A DNA stretch of 61,152 bases from Acidobacteriota bacterium (GCA_021788095.1 JAJYLB010000022.1:1-61152); one strand, 5' to 3'; shown: positions 8,393 to 16,568, counted from the first letter of the stretch. Made by a program: numbers and translations. Notes: a model not told the origin generated them from the sequence alone.

Positions 8393-8420
8393 TTGACCAT
8401 GGTATCACATATGTTACCAT
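8393..8420 (+). promoter_or_regulatory. Candidate promoter and operator of the HigBA-like module
   Basis: TTGACC (8393-8398) and TACCAT (8415-8420), 16 bases apart, resemble -35 and -10 boxes. The spacer and -10 form an imperfect palindrome, 8399-8420, with outer arms ATGGTA and TACCAT and inner matches CA/TG. An autoregulatory antitoxin would be expected to bind there. Transcription would then start close to the ATG at 8426, giving a near-leaderless message. Inference from pattern only. Confidence 0.5.
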
Positions 8421-8425
8421 TACCG

Positions 8426-8755
8426 ATGGTGGAGGTCCGCGAATATCTCGATAGGAGCGGCCAGAGCCCATTTGCGGCATGGTCGGACCGGCTCAACAGG
8501 GCGGCGGCGGCCAAAATAGCAGCTGCATTGGCGCGGATTCAGCAGGGCAATTTCTCCAGCGCCAAGGGCGTCGGATCTGGCGTTTACGAATACCGAGTTG
8601 ATTTTGGTCCCGGATACCGGATTTACTTCGGGAAGGATGGCGAGCCGCTTGTGATCCTCGTTGGCGGCGGAACGAAAAAGCGTCAGCAGAGGTATATCGC
8701 AACTGCACTCGCACGATGGCAGGACTACAAGCAACGAAGGGGGACAGGGAGGTAA
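8426..8755 (+). CDS. RelE/HigB-type toxin (Gp49-like, HI1419 family)
   Basis: About 109 residues from ATG 8426. The protein has the hallmarks of the addiction-module killer family: VEVREYLDRSGQSPFAAW at the start, AKIAAALARIQQGNFSSAKGVGSGVYEYRVDFGPGYRIYF in the core and LVILVGGGTKKRQQRYIATALARWQDYK at the end. These toxins are mRNA interferases. In-frame ATGs also exist at 8399 and 8411, but they sit inside the palindrome and none has a clear ribosome-binding site. Homologues in this family normally begin at M-x-EVREY. The toxin precedes its antitoxin by 5 bases, the HigBA gene order. Confidence 0.88.
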   Translation: MVEVREYLDRSGQSPFAAWSDRLNRAAAAKIAAALARIQQGNFSSAKGVGSGVYEYRVDFGPGYRIYFGKDGEPLVILVGGGTKKRQQRYIATALARWQDYKQRRGTGR

Positions 8756-8760
8756 GGCCA

Positions 8761-9144
8761 ATGCCATTGACGCGAGATTTCAAAGAGACGATCCGAGCAC
8801 GCGTACGACGCGATCCCGGCTTTCGCGAGGCTCTTCTGCGCGAGGGGATTGAGAATTTTATTGCCGGCGACGTCGAAACAGGGAAGATCATTCTTCGCGA
8901 TTTCATCAACGCGACAGTGGGGTTTCCCAAACTGAGCGAAATCACGCATCGTTCCGCAAAGAGTTTAATGCGGATGCTTGGACCGCGCGGCAATCCTCAA
9001 GCGCGCAACCTATTTGAGATCGTCAAGTATTTGCAGGAATCCGAGGGCCTGCAGTTTGAAGTCCGGCGTAGACGCGCCGCCTCGCACACAAAACGCAGGC
9101 AGGCGCCGCCGGCAGTTCGCATGGCGCGAAGTTCGAACTTCTAG
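8761..9144 (+). CDS. HigA-like antitoxin (HI1420 family)
   Basis: 127 residues; GGGAGG lies just before the ATG. The sequence has the layout of Xre-like antidote proteins paired with HI1419-type toxins: a helical N-terminal part (FREALLREGIENFIAGDVETGKIILRDFIN), then the helix-turn-helix region (FPKLSEITHRSAKSLMRMLGPRGNPQARNLFEIVKYLQ). The last 35 or so residues, rich in Arg, Ala and Pro, exceed the family norm and may be an unrelated extension. Expected to neutralise the toxin and repress the operon from the palindrome at 8399-8420. Confidence 0.85.
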   Translation: MPLTRDFKETIRARVRRDPGFREALLREGIENFIAGDVETGKIILRDFINATVGFPKLSEITHRSAKSLMRMLGPRGNPQARNLFEIVKYLQESEGLQFEVRRRRAASHTKRRQAPPAVRMARSSNF

Positions 9145-9287
9145 CCCCAAATTGCGGGAAGCTGAAACCCTCCACCCAGGATGGTTCGATTGACATGCTC
9201 GCCGTGAGGGGATGTAACCATTTCCGTAAGCATTTCTACACTTCGGTAGACGGTCAAAGCAACTGGGAAACGTGGACGGCTTGAGCT

Positions 9288-9495
9288 TCATAACCTGCGG
9301 ATGGGGCCGGGGTAGCCGACCAGCCTGCGATCGTTCGTGAGGAGGGTGATCCCCTCACCGATCGCCTGGGCACTAACACCCGGTCGAACGGATCCTTGAG
9401 CTTGGGTGGAAGCTGCTCAACTGGATGACGTGTTCGCCGGTGATGGGCAGTTCGGCGTAGCCATTGTCCGCTGCATCTTCGATCCAGGATGGCGT
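9288..9495 (-). pseudogene. vapC (PIN-domain toxin) relic with two frameshifts
   Basis: Read on the minus strand, the C-terminal half of a PIN toxin is recognisable in three successive frames: ADNGYAELPITGEHVIQL, then PPKLKDPFDRVLV, then AQAIGEGITLLTNDRRLVGY to a stop at 9288. Each frame change is explained by loss of one G (TTGGAG to TTGAG near 9417; GTGGCC to GTGCC near 9371). The N-terminal half with the first catalytic Asp is absent and the relic abuts the end of hipA. It is a decayed toxin gene unless the two G losses are sequencing errors, but the missing N-terminus argues for true decay. Confidence 0.75.
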
Positions 9496-9504
9496 CGGCG
9501 CTGG

Positions 9505-10761
9505 CTATCCCCCTCGGGAGGCTTCCGAATCCTCATGCTCGAAGGCGGAGGCCATGCGGTCGATTTCCGCGCGTTTCAGGCCATGGCGTGCCGCCTCGGC
9601 ACGCCATGTGGCGACGGCCTTCCCTACGTCCGCCGCTACCGCTCGCGCCTTCGCCACATCAATTTCGAAATAGCCGGCCACCTCGAATGCCAAACTCAAG
9701 GAAGCTCTGGTGTCTTCTTCATCGATGGCCGTCGAGAGAATGCGCGGCTTGATGTCCGTCGGCGTGGGATTCAGGTCGTAAGCCGGGGAAAGCCGCCAGC
9801 CCTCCGGGCCTGCGTAGAGAAACCCGTGATTGCGCAAATGGTCGTCCGTGTTTGAGATTAGGATGTTGAAAACGAGCCGGCGCCACAGCGCTTCCATGTC
9901 GGCTTGCGGCGCCGCACCATGTTGCCGGAGCGCATCAACGATTTCCAGGTAGCTCCGAGTCTCGCCCGCTCTCGCGCCAAGCATGCTCAGGGCCGACAGA
10001 AATGGGATCCGCCGCGCGCCGTCGCGGTCAAACCGCCTCAAAAGGAGTACGGGTTTCTTCGCCACTGTTTCCAGCCGTACGGGGGACACCGCGATACCAG
10101 CCTTCTTCGCTAGAGCGAGAGCCAGCGCCTCCCACACCACCGTATTGATCTCATCATCGCGGCGCGGAAATTTGGCAATGGCAAGATGCCCATCCTTTTC
10201 CCGGACTGAGGCCTTTGGCCTGGCGCCGCCCAGCGACGATCCCGGCGCAAACAGCAGACGCAGCTCCTCCTCGGTATCGCTCTCTTCGATGACGTGTTCC
10301 GCCGCGGCGAGCAGTCTTGGCAATTCGACAAGCGGAGGAATGCGCTCCGTCCCCGCCTCTCTCAGAAACGGCCCGCCTGCGCGCTCGGCGAAGCGGAACG
10401 CCCCAAGCCGCGCTTCATCATCCACCAAAAGCAAGAAATCGATTTCCCAGAGAGTGCGAGGCGCTTTCCTTTCTCGCTCGGCGCGGCGGCGTTCCATGCG
10501 CCGCATGAGCGCCCGCCCCCAGCGATCCGGAGCCGAATCGCCGATGGCCCCAAACATCGGCGTATCGGCCGGCGTGTGAAACGGGCCGGGGCCCAGTTTG
10601 AGGGCCGGCTCCAGGGAGAATCGAGCGGGATGCTCCAGCCACGCCCGGTCGTACTCAAATGTCGCGCTTTCCTGGTCCCTCCGGACACGGGACCACAGCC
10701 GGCCAACCAGATGGAGATGGCCGTCCAGATCGACGTACACGAGCGACTCTCTCTCCATCAC
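9505..10761 (-). CDS. hipA: HipA-family serine/threonine kinase toxin
   Basis: 418 residues, intact length for the family. Visible features are the N-terminal HipA_N-type region (FEYDRAWLEHPARFSLEPALKLGPGPFHTP ... PMFGAIGDSAPDRWGRALM), the ATP-binding loop GSSLGGARPKA near residue 175, LLLRRFDRDG, the catalytic segment FNILISNTDDHLRNHGFL near residue 300 and the metal-binding LSPAYDLNP. HipA kinases phosphorylate translation factors such as glutamyl-tRNA synthetase and induce persistence. The start overlaps the hipB stop (ATGA), so the two are translationally coupled. Confidence 0.95.
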   Translation of the reverse strand: MMERESLVYVDLDGHLHLVGRLWSRVRRDQESATFEYDRAWLEHPARFSLEPALKLGPGPFHTPADTPMFGAIGDSAPDRWGRALMRRMERRRAERERKAPRTLWEIDFLLLVDDEARLGAFRFAERAGGPFLREAGTERIPPLVELPRLLAAAEHVIEESDTEEELRLLFAPGSSLGGARPKASVREKDGHLAIAKFPRRDDEINTVVWEALALALAKKAGIAVSPVRLETVAKKPVLLLRRFDRDGARRIPFLSALSMLGARAGETRSYLEIVDALRQHGAAPQADMEALWRRLVFNILISNTDDHLRNHGFLYAGPEGWRLSPAYDLNPTPTDIKPRILSTAIDEEDTRASLSLAFEVAGYFEIDVAKARAVAADVGKAVATWRAEAARHGLKRAEIDRMASAFEHEDSEASRGG

Positions 10762-11102
10762 ACGGCTCCCGTCGGCCGTTGTCTGCGCCCAATCCGAATC
10801 CGCTGCGGCAAGCGCTCTTCCTCCAATCGAAGCCCAACGGCGTCGCTCTTTACGTCAGCTAGGTCGCCAAGCCGGTCTGCCATACCCATGAGGAACAGCA
10901 CAGTCGCGTACAGCCCAACGGCCACGCTGGGATCGCCTTTTTCAATTTTGGTCAGCGTCGTACGGCTGATGGATGCGCGCTGCGCGGCAATGGCCATGGG
11001 AATACGGCGTCGTCGCCTTGCATCCCGCAGATCCTGGCCCAGTTTCCGCAAGGACCGCCTGACCGGGATGGGCAAGACAATCGAAGCTCGGCTGGTTCTC
11101 AT
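10758..11102 (-). CDS. hipB: HipB-like Xre antitoxin
   Basis: 114 residues. The helix-turn-helix is at about residues 18-75 (LRKLGQDLRDARRRRRIPMAIAAQRASISRTTLTKIEKGDPSVAVGLYATVLFLMG). The C-terminal tail (LRLEEERLPQRIRIGRR) would contact the toxin. The stop overlaps hipA by 4 bases. An AT-rich segment with an inverted GTTGT/ACAAC pair lies just upstream and is the likely autoregulated promoter. Confidence 0.88.
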   Translation of the reverse strand: MRTSRASIVLPIPVRRSLRKLGQDLRDARRRRRIPMAIAAQRASISRTTLTKIEKGDPSVAVGLYATVLFLMGMADRLGDLADVKSDAVGLRLEEERLPQRIRIGRRQRPTGAV

Positions 11103-11119
11103 TTCTACCGTCCATTATT

Positions 11120-11157
11120 ATGTATGTTGTAGGCTTAAATATACACAACTATGTACG
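11120..11157 (-). promoter_or_regulatory. Candidate hipBA promoter/operator
   Basis: A markedly AT-rich stretch in otherwise GC-rich DNA, immediately upstream of hipB. GTTGT (11126-11130) and ACAAC (11145-11149) form an inverted repeat, each extended by an imperfect TATG-type flank. This fits a HipB operator overlapping the promoter; exact -35/-10 boxes cannot be fixed. Confidence 0.45.
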
Positions 11158-11170
11158 TTAAGTCCAGAAG

Positions 11171-11276
11171 GAGAGATTCTTCGGGGCACAAACCGCCCCT
11201 CGGAATGACAGCCTGCCGTGGGTGTCATCCTGAGCCCATTCGATTCACTCAGGGTAAACTCCGCGAAGGATCTCTC
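11171..11276. repeat. MITE-like element with 13-bp terminal inverted repeats
   Basis: The outer arms are GAGAGATTCTTCG (11171-11183) and CGAAGGATCTCTC (11264-11276), 12 of 13 bases complementary. Inside are a second inverted pair, TGACA/TGTCA, and the phrase GTCATCCTGAGC, which I recall as frequent in acidobacterial intergenic DNA. No coding potential is seen. It occupies much of the gap between hipB and the GH127 gene; the rest of that gap shows nothing else. Confidence 0.6.
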
Positions 11277-11444
11277 CGGCTCTGCGTAAGATTTCTTCAA
11301 ACGCGCGAACCTTGGTGCGAAGTCCGAGCTAAACATTCTGCAGCCCCGTGCTTCCGATTGACTTGCATTCTCCGCGAACGTAGACTACTCGCGATTTTTC
11401 GCGCGCGGTTTTTTCCGCGCTTCGCCTCGCGTCGGAGGGCCATC

Positions 11445-13304
11445 ATGAGCCAAGGAAACGAAGTGCCTCGCCGGGATTTTCTGAAGGCCGCTGCCGCCAC
11501 AACCGTTCTTGCCGGAGTGGGCTCCGCCGCTCGCTCGGCCGCCGCCGGCGTCGCGCCACCTGCGCCCGATATCGCCCACACGAAGATTCAGGCTTTCAAT
11601 TACGACGGAGTCACCCTCGGTCCAAGCCGCTGGAACGACCAGTTCAAGAGCGCGCGCGACTTTTACTACAACGTCGAAAACGACGACATCCTGCAGGGCT
11701 TCCGCGCCGAAGCCGGACTGCCCGCCCCGGGAAAGCCGCTGGGGGGATGGTGCGCCCGCGACAGCGCCACCGTCTTCGGCCAATGGCTCAGTGGGATGTC
11801 TCGCATCTATCGCGCCACCGCGGATACCGATATTCGCGAGAAGGCCGTCTACCTGCTTGCCGAATATGCGAAGACGGTTGGCGCGGACGGCAATTGCCGC
11901 ATGGGGCCGTACCCCTACGAAAAAATGGTTTGCGGTCTGACGGACATGCACGAGTACGCGAGCCATCCCGAGGCCACGGGGCTGCTGGACCGCATGACGA
12001 GTTGGGCCGGCAAGACCTTCGACCGCAGCCGCATTCCCGCCGGCCCCGTGCCGTGGGCGATGCATTCCGGCAAGCCCGGCGAGTGGTACACGCTGCCGGA
12101 AAATCTTTACCGCGCCTACCTGCTCACGGGCAATCAGAGATTCCGCGACTTTGCCGACGTCTGGCTTTATCACTCCTATTGGAACAAATTCGCCGAGACG
12201 GCCGCGCCGACCAATGCCTCCGGCGTACACGCCTATAGCCACGTCAACAGTTTTAGCAGCGCCTCGATGGCCTACGCTGTTACGGGCGAACCGCGCTACC
12301 TCCAAATCTCGAAGAACGCTTACGATTTCCTGCAGAACACGCAGTGCTACGCCACCGGAGGCTACGGTCCGGTCGAGCGTATCATGCCGCCTGGCAGCGT
12401 CGGCAAGGCCCTCGGGTATCAGTGCAACACGTGCGAGACCCCGTGCGACACCTGGGCCGGCTTCAAGCTAACCAGGTATCTGACTCAATTCACCGGGGAA
12501 GCGCGTTACGGCGATTGGGCCGAGCGGCTCCTGTACAACGGCATCGGCGCCGCGCTCCACATTCACGGCGCCGGCCGTCATTTTTACTACGCGGACTATC
12601 GCGTGGGCGCCGGAGTGAAGATCTATAGCCGCAACACGTACACCTGTTGCTCGGGAACTTACATTCAGAACGTCGCGGACTATCACAATCAGATCTACTA
12701 CCGCGGTGACAACGCCCTTTACGTGAGCCTTTACGTTCCGTCCACGGTCACGTGGCGGCGCGCCGACGGCGACGTGACGCTCGTGCAAGAGACAACGTAC
12801 CCCGAGTCGGAGACGAGCGGCTTCAAGCTGCGGATGACCGGCAGCGCGCAGTTTCCGCTGCACTTCCGCATTCCCGCGTGGTCCGAGGGCGTTTCCTTCA
12901 AGGTCAACGGGGCGCCCGCTCAGGTTCCGGTCACTCCGGGCCAGTGGGCAACGATTGACCGCACTTGGAATTCGGGCGACAGCGTCGAGATTCACATTCC
13001 GCTCCGGCTCCGCTACCACGCTGTGGATACGGAGCATCCGCACCGGGTCGCGGTGGTGCGCGGGCCCGTTGTGCTCGTTCAGGACGGCAACGTTCATGAA
13101 CCGATCTACAAGATGCCCTACGACGACGAAGGTTTGAACAAATACCTCGTGCCTGACCAGCGCGAAGCCAATGCCTTCCGGTGCGTTCCGGCCGACGGCA
13201 CGAACGTGATGGCGCTGTTTCGTCCGTTTTACGCCATACCGGAGAGTTCGTTCTACCGCATGCATTTCGATCTGGACGATCTGCCCGTCGTGCTCTGGAG
13301 CTGA
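11445..13304 (+). CDS. Tat-exported GH127-like hydrolase (DUF1680)
   Basis: 619 residues from ATG 11445, with GGAGGG 6 bases upstream; longer in-frame starts lack a ribosome-binding site. The N-terminus RRDFLKAAAATTVLAGVGSAA is a Tat signal. The body has the (alpha/alpha)6 barrel layout of beta-L-arabinofuranosidases (GH127 and relatives), with the double cysteine Cys401-Cys402 (TYTCCSG) that provides the nucleophile and zinc ligands. The other ligand motif, normally E-x-C, reads C330-E331-T-P-C334, a variant spacing. Probably a periplasmic glycan-degrading enzyme. Its sole neighbour on this strand is a repeat element, so it is likely monocistronic. Confidence 0.82.
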   Translation: MSQGNEVPRRDFLKAAAATTVLAGVGSAARSAAAGVAPPAPDIAHTKIQAFNYDGVTLGPSRWNDQFKSARDFYYNVENDDILQGFRAEAGLPAPGKPLGGWCARDSATVFGQWLSGMSRIYRATADTDIREKAVYLLAEYAKTVGADGNCRMGPYPYEKMVCGLTDMHEYASHPEATGLLDRMTSWAGKTFDRSRIPAGPVPWAMHSGKPGEWYTLPENLYRAYLLTGNQRFRDFADVWLYHSYWNKFAETAAPTNASGVHAYSHVNSFSSASMAYAVTGEPRYLQISKNAYDFLQNTQCYATGGYGPVERIMPPGSVGKALGYQCNTCETPCDTWAGFKLTRYLTQFTGEARYGDWAERLLYNGIGAALHIHGAGRHFYYADYRVGAGVKIYSRNTYTCCSGTYIQNVADYHNQIYYRGDNALYVSLYVPSTVTWRRADGDVTLVQETTYPESETSGFKLRMTGSAQFPLHFRIPAWSEGVSFKVNGAPAQVPVTPGQWATIDRTWNSGDSVEIHIPLRLRYHAVDTEHPHRVAVVRGPVVLVQDGNVHEPIYKMPYDDEGLNKYLVPDQREANAFRCVPADGTNVMALFRPFYAIPESSFYRMHFDLDDLPVVLWS

Positions 13305-13445
13305 CCGTTGGCCGCGCTTCACTCCCAGCGCACCTCGCGACGGAAGGTCCAGAACGTACGCGGAGCCCTGCCTAAGAAGGCACTCGACCGGAAATTGAAG
13401 TAAAGCGCCGCCCGGGGGCGGAGCGCCCACGCCACAGGGGCTAGA

Positions 13446-13584
13446 AGCCATTTCAAAACTCCCGCCGCAGGAGGGCACGTCCCGAATCCCGAAGGTTCGG
13501 GACGGGATCAGCCGTGCCGTAAAGACAGTCACATTCGGGGGCTTCAGCCTCTGAAGGGGCCACAGAAGGGGTTTTGAAATAGCT
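13446..13584. repeat. 139-bp MITE-like element, copy 1
   Basis: The ends AGCCATTTCAAAACTCC (13446-13462) and GGGGTTTTGAAATAGCT (13568-13584) are inverted repeats matching at 15 of 17 positions. A 47-base core (13478-13524) contains an 8-bp hairpin GTCCCGAA/TTCGGGAC and recurs inverted at 38793-38839 with a single mismatch. There is no open frame. It lies in the 304-base gap between convergent genes. Confidence 0.75.
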
Positions 13585-13608
13585 GCTAAGCAAAGGCCAG
13601 GGACGGGG

Positions 13609-15555
13609 TCAGTACGGTGCGGGGGCGTAGCGAAAGGGGACGGTCACGACGACGGGCATGGCGATGGGCTTGTCGTCGAGGAGGGCCGGCTCGAATTTCC
13701 AACGGGAGAAAGCGGCTGCGGCCTCGTGGTCGAGGACGGGATTCAGGCTCTCGGTCACTCGGATCTCGGTGACGCTGCCGTCGTTCCCAATCACTGCGGA
13801 CAGAACCACTCTGCCTCGAACTCCCTCCTGACTCAGGGCCGCGGGATATTGGGGCTCGACGGCACGGACCGGGAGCGGAACGATCACATTGTTCTGTGCC
13901 CGCAGGGCTGGGGGCATAGGATCAGCGAAATCGAGCACCCAACTTCCGCGCGAGTTGGATAGTTTCGGCAGGTTCAAATCCAGCGTGGGCATGCTCCACG
14001 GTCCAATCGTCCTATTCGCCAGATCCTGCCGAATCACCCCGAGCAGGAGTACGTTGTGCGCCACGCTAATGGGCGCGGGCACGAGACGGCTCAGATCACC
14101 GGCAATTCCCGGATTCACGGGCGATGGCGCGGGGACCGGGCGACGTGGAATGGCCGCAGCCATCGGGCCCGGCGCAACGCGTGCGGGCTTCGCCTCGGCA
14201 GAGAGGGGTGAACGCGGCGCGGGCGGCGGGGCCGGAGGATTGGCATCGTGCAAGATCAGCAAGCCCTCGGGACCCGTTGCGGAGCCCTGCGGGGCCGGAA
14301 AGCCGGGAGCCTCGCCGGAACCTCCGCTGTCATCAAAATTCGAGGCTGCCGCGACACCCCTACTTCCCGGGTGAGGACCGATACTCATCGGCGCGTAGGC
14401 ATTTCCCGGTGGCGGCGGAGCCGCTCCAGGCGAGAGCGAAAGCGACACCAGACGGCCCGGAGCAGTCCCGATGCCGGGCGCGGCCGAGGTCGAACCGGAG
14501 CCCTGTGAGGACTGCGCACGAACGGCGTTCGGCGCCGAGGGCAGCGGGGGGAGGGGAACGGCACTCGCGGTGCCTGGTAGATGGAGGGTCGAGGCGCCCA
14601 GCGAACGAGTGCCGACCTCTGGACTGCCCCGTGCGGCAACGTAAGGCGAAGCCACTCTCTTGGCGTGGATGGCATCGAGCGCGCCCGGCAGTGGTGGTGC
14701 GGGCGCGGCACCTGTCTCGCCAGCGGAGGCGGGATAACCGCCAGTTGGGGCGTCCCCACCGAGCGCCGGCGCAGCCGTTGCAGCCTCGCCAGCCAAAGCC
14801 GCCCGGACGCGATGGATTGCTCTTGGGGGAAGGGAAGGTGGTGGCGCCACGGGTGCGTTCGGGTTGGGAAGCGCATCCATCGGTTCCTGCGGCGCGCGGT
14901 AAGCGATCGTAGGCGCGCGAAGTTGCGCTTGCTCCGATTTCTTCCCCTGCACCGCGCGAAGCTGGCCTGAATGGATCGCGATCTCGGGACGAGCCGGCGC
15001 GTCGGCTTCCCACTGAATGATGTTGGGCATGTGCGGGAGGAATTCCGGCGGTTGCGGCGGCGCTTGCGGCTCGATGAGCAACTGTCGCAGGTTCGTCGCG
15101 CGTGGCGGCCGGAAAACAACCGTGGTGTCCGGATTGTATCCCCGCGTAACCACTTGCTGCTGCTGCTGCTCGATCCGCGCCTGGGACTCGGGTTCCGCCT
15201 GCCTCGGCAGGCGCGCGATCTTCGGCACGACGTCTCTAGGCGCGCCGTACCAGGTGATTTGGACCTCTGGCAGCAGGAGTCGCGCCGGCGGCGGCGGCAT
15301 ACGACTGACCGCGAGAACCGCAAACAGCAGAAACGTGTGGCAGACCAGCGATCCCGTCAACTGCCAGCTGCGGCGGCGCGCCGGGGGCACCCGCAGCCGG
15401 AAGAAGGACTCGGGCGTGCACAATCCCCAAACCTCGCGCGATCCCCAAACAACCACGCAGAGGTTGCCAAAAAAATTCGCCGCGGGCCTTTGCCAGCGCA
15501 CTCCGAGACGGGATGGCTCAAACGCACCGAGAGCGCGGCTGGCGCAGGCAGACAT
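13609..15555 (-). CDS. TonB-family energy transducer-like protein
   Basis: About 648 residues from ATG 15555. A membrane segment (LTGSLVCHTFLLFAVLAVS) near residues 65-85 is followed by a very long Pro/Ala/Gly-rich periplasmic region. At the C-terminus is a clear TonB domain: VEPQYPAALSQEGVRGRVVLSAVIGNDGSVTEIRVTESLNPVLDHEAAAAFSRWKFEPA. This transmits inner-membrane energy to outer-membrane receptors, or is one of the TonB-like proteins of unknown partner common in Acidobacteriota. The frame extends upstream to 15642, but a TATAAT box lies at 15568-15573, which favours the internal start. A (CTG)n run encodes a short glutamine tract near 15160. Confidence 0.85.
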   Translation of the reverse strand: MSACASRALGAFEPSRLGVRWQRPAANFFGNLCVVVWGSREVWGLCTPESFFRLRVPPARRRSWQLTGSLVCHTFLLFAVLAVSRMPPPPARLLLPEVQITWYGAPRDVVPKIARLPRQAEPESQARIEQQQQQVVTRGYNPDTTVVFRPPRATNLRQLLIEPQAPPQPPEFLPHMPNIIQWEADAPARPEIAIHSGQLRAVQGKKSEQAQLRAPTIAYRAPQEPMDALPNPNAPVAPPPSLPPRAIHRVRAALAGEAATAAPALGGDAPTGGYPASAGETGAAPAPPLPGALDAIHAKRVASPYVAARGSPEVGTRSLGASTLHLPGTASAVPLPPLPSAPNAVRAQSSQGSGSTSAAPGIGTAPGRLVSLSLSPGAAPPPPGNAYAPMSIGPHPGSRGVAAASNFDDSGGSGEAPGFPAPQGSATGPEGLLILHDANPPAPPPAPRSPLSAEAKPARVAPGPMAAAIPRRPVPAPSPVNPGIAGDLSRLVPAPISVAHNVLLLGVIRQDLANRTIGPWSMPTLDLNLPKLSNSRGSWVLDFADPMPPALRAQNNVIVPLPVRAVEPQYPAALSQEGVRGRVVLSAVIGNDGSVTEIRVTESLNPVLDHEAAAAFSRWKFEPALLDDKPIAMPVVVTVPFRYAPAPY

Positions 15556-15567
15556 GGGGAAAAAACC

Positions 15568-15573
15568 ATTATA
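15568..15573 (-). promoter_or_regulatory. Candidate -10 box of the TonB-like gene
   Basis: A perfect TATAAT on the minus strand, 12 bases before ATG 15555. No good -35 box is visible, and the message would have almost no leader. Confidence 0.4.
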
Positions 15574-15613
15574 GCGCCGTCCGCGGGAGCGCACCCACGC
15601 ACGGCTTTGCGCT

Positions 15614-15728
15614 TCAGGGCTTACGGATGGGGCTGGGGTCACCGGCGAGCTTACGATCGCCGGTTCGGAAAACGATTTGGTTTACTCGCCGCCCAGAGCA
15701 ACACGCGAGTATCCAGGAGCACCTTCAC
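15614..15728 (-). pseudogene. vapC relic with internal deletion
   Basis: From GTG 15728 the minus strand encodes a PIN-toxin N-terminus, VKVLLDTRVLLWAASKPNRF, with the first catalytic Asp. It then jumps, out of frame, to a typical PIN C-terminus, TGDRKLAGDPSPIRKP, ending at 15614. About 90-100 internal residues are gone. The C-terminus closely resembles that of the other relic (TNDRRLVGYPGPIRRL), so both derive from the same toxin subfamily. The TGA of a preceding frame overlaps the GTG, as in vapBC operons, but no antitoxin gene survives. Confidence 0.72.
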
Positions 15729-15752
15729 CGGGCACCGCCCCTGCCAAGCCCA

Positions 15753-16568
15753 TCACGGACATTCAGGGTTGTAGAAGAGGGACTGGCACACTTCTGGCGC
15801 CCTCGGAAGCGCTCCAGGGTTCAGGGCCGAAAGATCGGCGAAGCGTTTCGCCGGACCGAATACCTCTCCCGCGGGCGTGAGGATCCAGCGGCGTCCATAA
15901 AAATCGCCGATCTGGAGATAGGCGGACGCGGTGTTTTCCTTGGGCTGCACGGCGGGCAGGCTCGCCGATGCCAGGCGCGTCGCGCGATGTGCCCGATGCC
16001 GCCTGGGCAAGAATGCGCTCAAGACCGGCAGGTTATTCGCCTCGCTGTCTTTCTGTCCGGCGGCCTGCAAATGAAGAACATGGGAGAATTGCTGAAGGTC
16101 CGTCGTCCACTGTTTCGCCATCCACGTTTTTGCCGAGTGAAACTCTGCCGCGGATTTCCCCGGATGGTACAGATAGATGCCTGCGGTAGCGGCCACGAAT
16201 AGAATGCCGAACAGGGCGAGCGCCAAAAAAACCGTGCGATTTTTCCGCGGCTGATTGTCCTGCTCCGCTTGCGGCTGGTGGACGGTCGACCGAAACTCGT
16301 CTACCAGTCCCGACGGTTGTGTCGCCGGCGACGAGGCGGACTCGGGATGCGCTTCCTCCCGTGCCGACGGCCTCAGGTGGCTTTCAAACAGCCCGCTTGT
16401 CGTCAGATAGTGAGGTTGCTGCCCGGTGGCGGGCTCCGTAGCGGCATCGGCTCCTTTCGCTTCTTCGGAAGGAGCGGCCGCGCCCCAGCCGGTTCCCGCG
16501 TTCAGCGATGTCGGCGAATTCGGAAGCCATCCGCCATGCTGTTTCGACACCTCTCGCTCGGTGGCCAT
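15753..16568 (-). CDS. Hypothetical single-pass membrane protein
   Basis: 271 residues, family not recognised. About 110 hydrophilic cytoplasmic residues precede one membrane segment (RTVFLALALFGILFVAATAGIYLY). The remaining 140 residues would be periplasmic and end in a compact part with two cysteines (EVCQSLFYNPECP). GGGGAGAG is placed well before the ATG. It could be an envelope or secretion-related accessory protein, but nothing in the sequence decides. The vapC relic follows directly. Confidence 0.6.
   Translation of the reverse strand: MATEREVSKQHGGWLPNSPTSLNAGTGWGAAAPSEEAKGADAATEPATGQQPHYLTTSGLFESHLRPSAREEAHPESASSPATQPSGLVDEFRSTVHQPQAEQDNQPRKNRTVFLALALFGILFVAATAGIYLYHPGKSAAEFHSAKTWMAKQWTTDLQQFSHVLHLQAAGQKDSEANNLPVLSAFLPRRHRAHRATRLASASLPAVQPKENTASAYLQIGDFYGRRWILTPAGEVFGPAKRFADLSALNPGALPRAPEVCQSLFYNPECP

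Noticed and set aside
9406..9855. 149-codon plus-strand frame over the vapC relic and the end of hipA
   Set aside because: Shadow of hipA and the relic; no start signal and no recognisable domain.
15153..15172. Short CTG trinucleotide run
   Set aside because: Encodes a glutamine tract in the TonB-like linker; ordinary low-complexity coding sequence.
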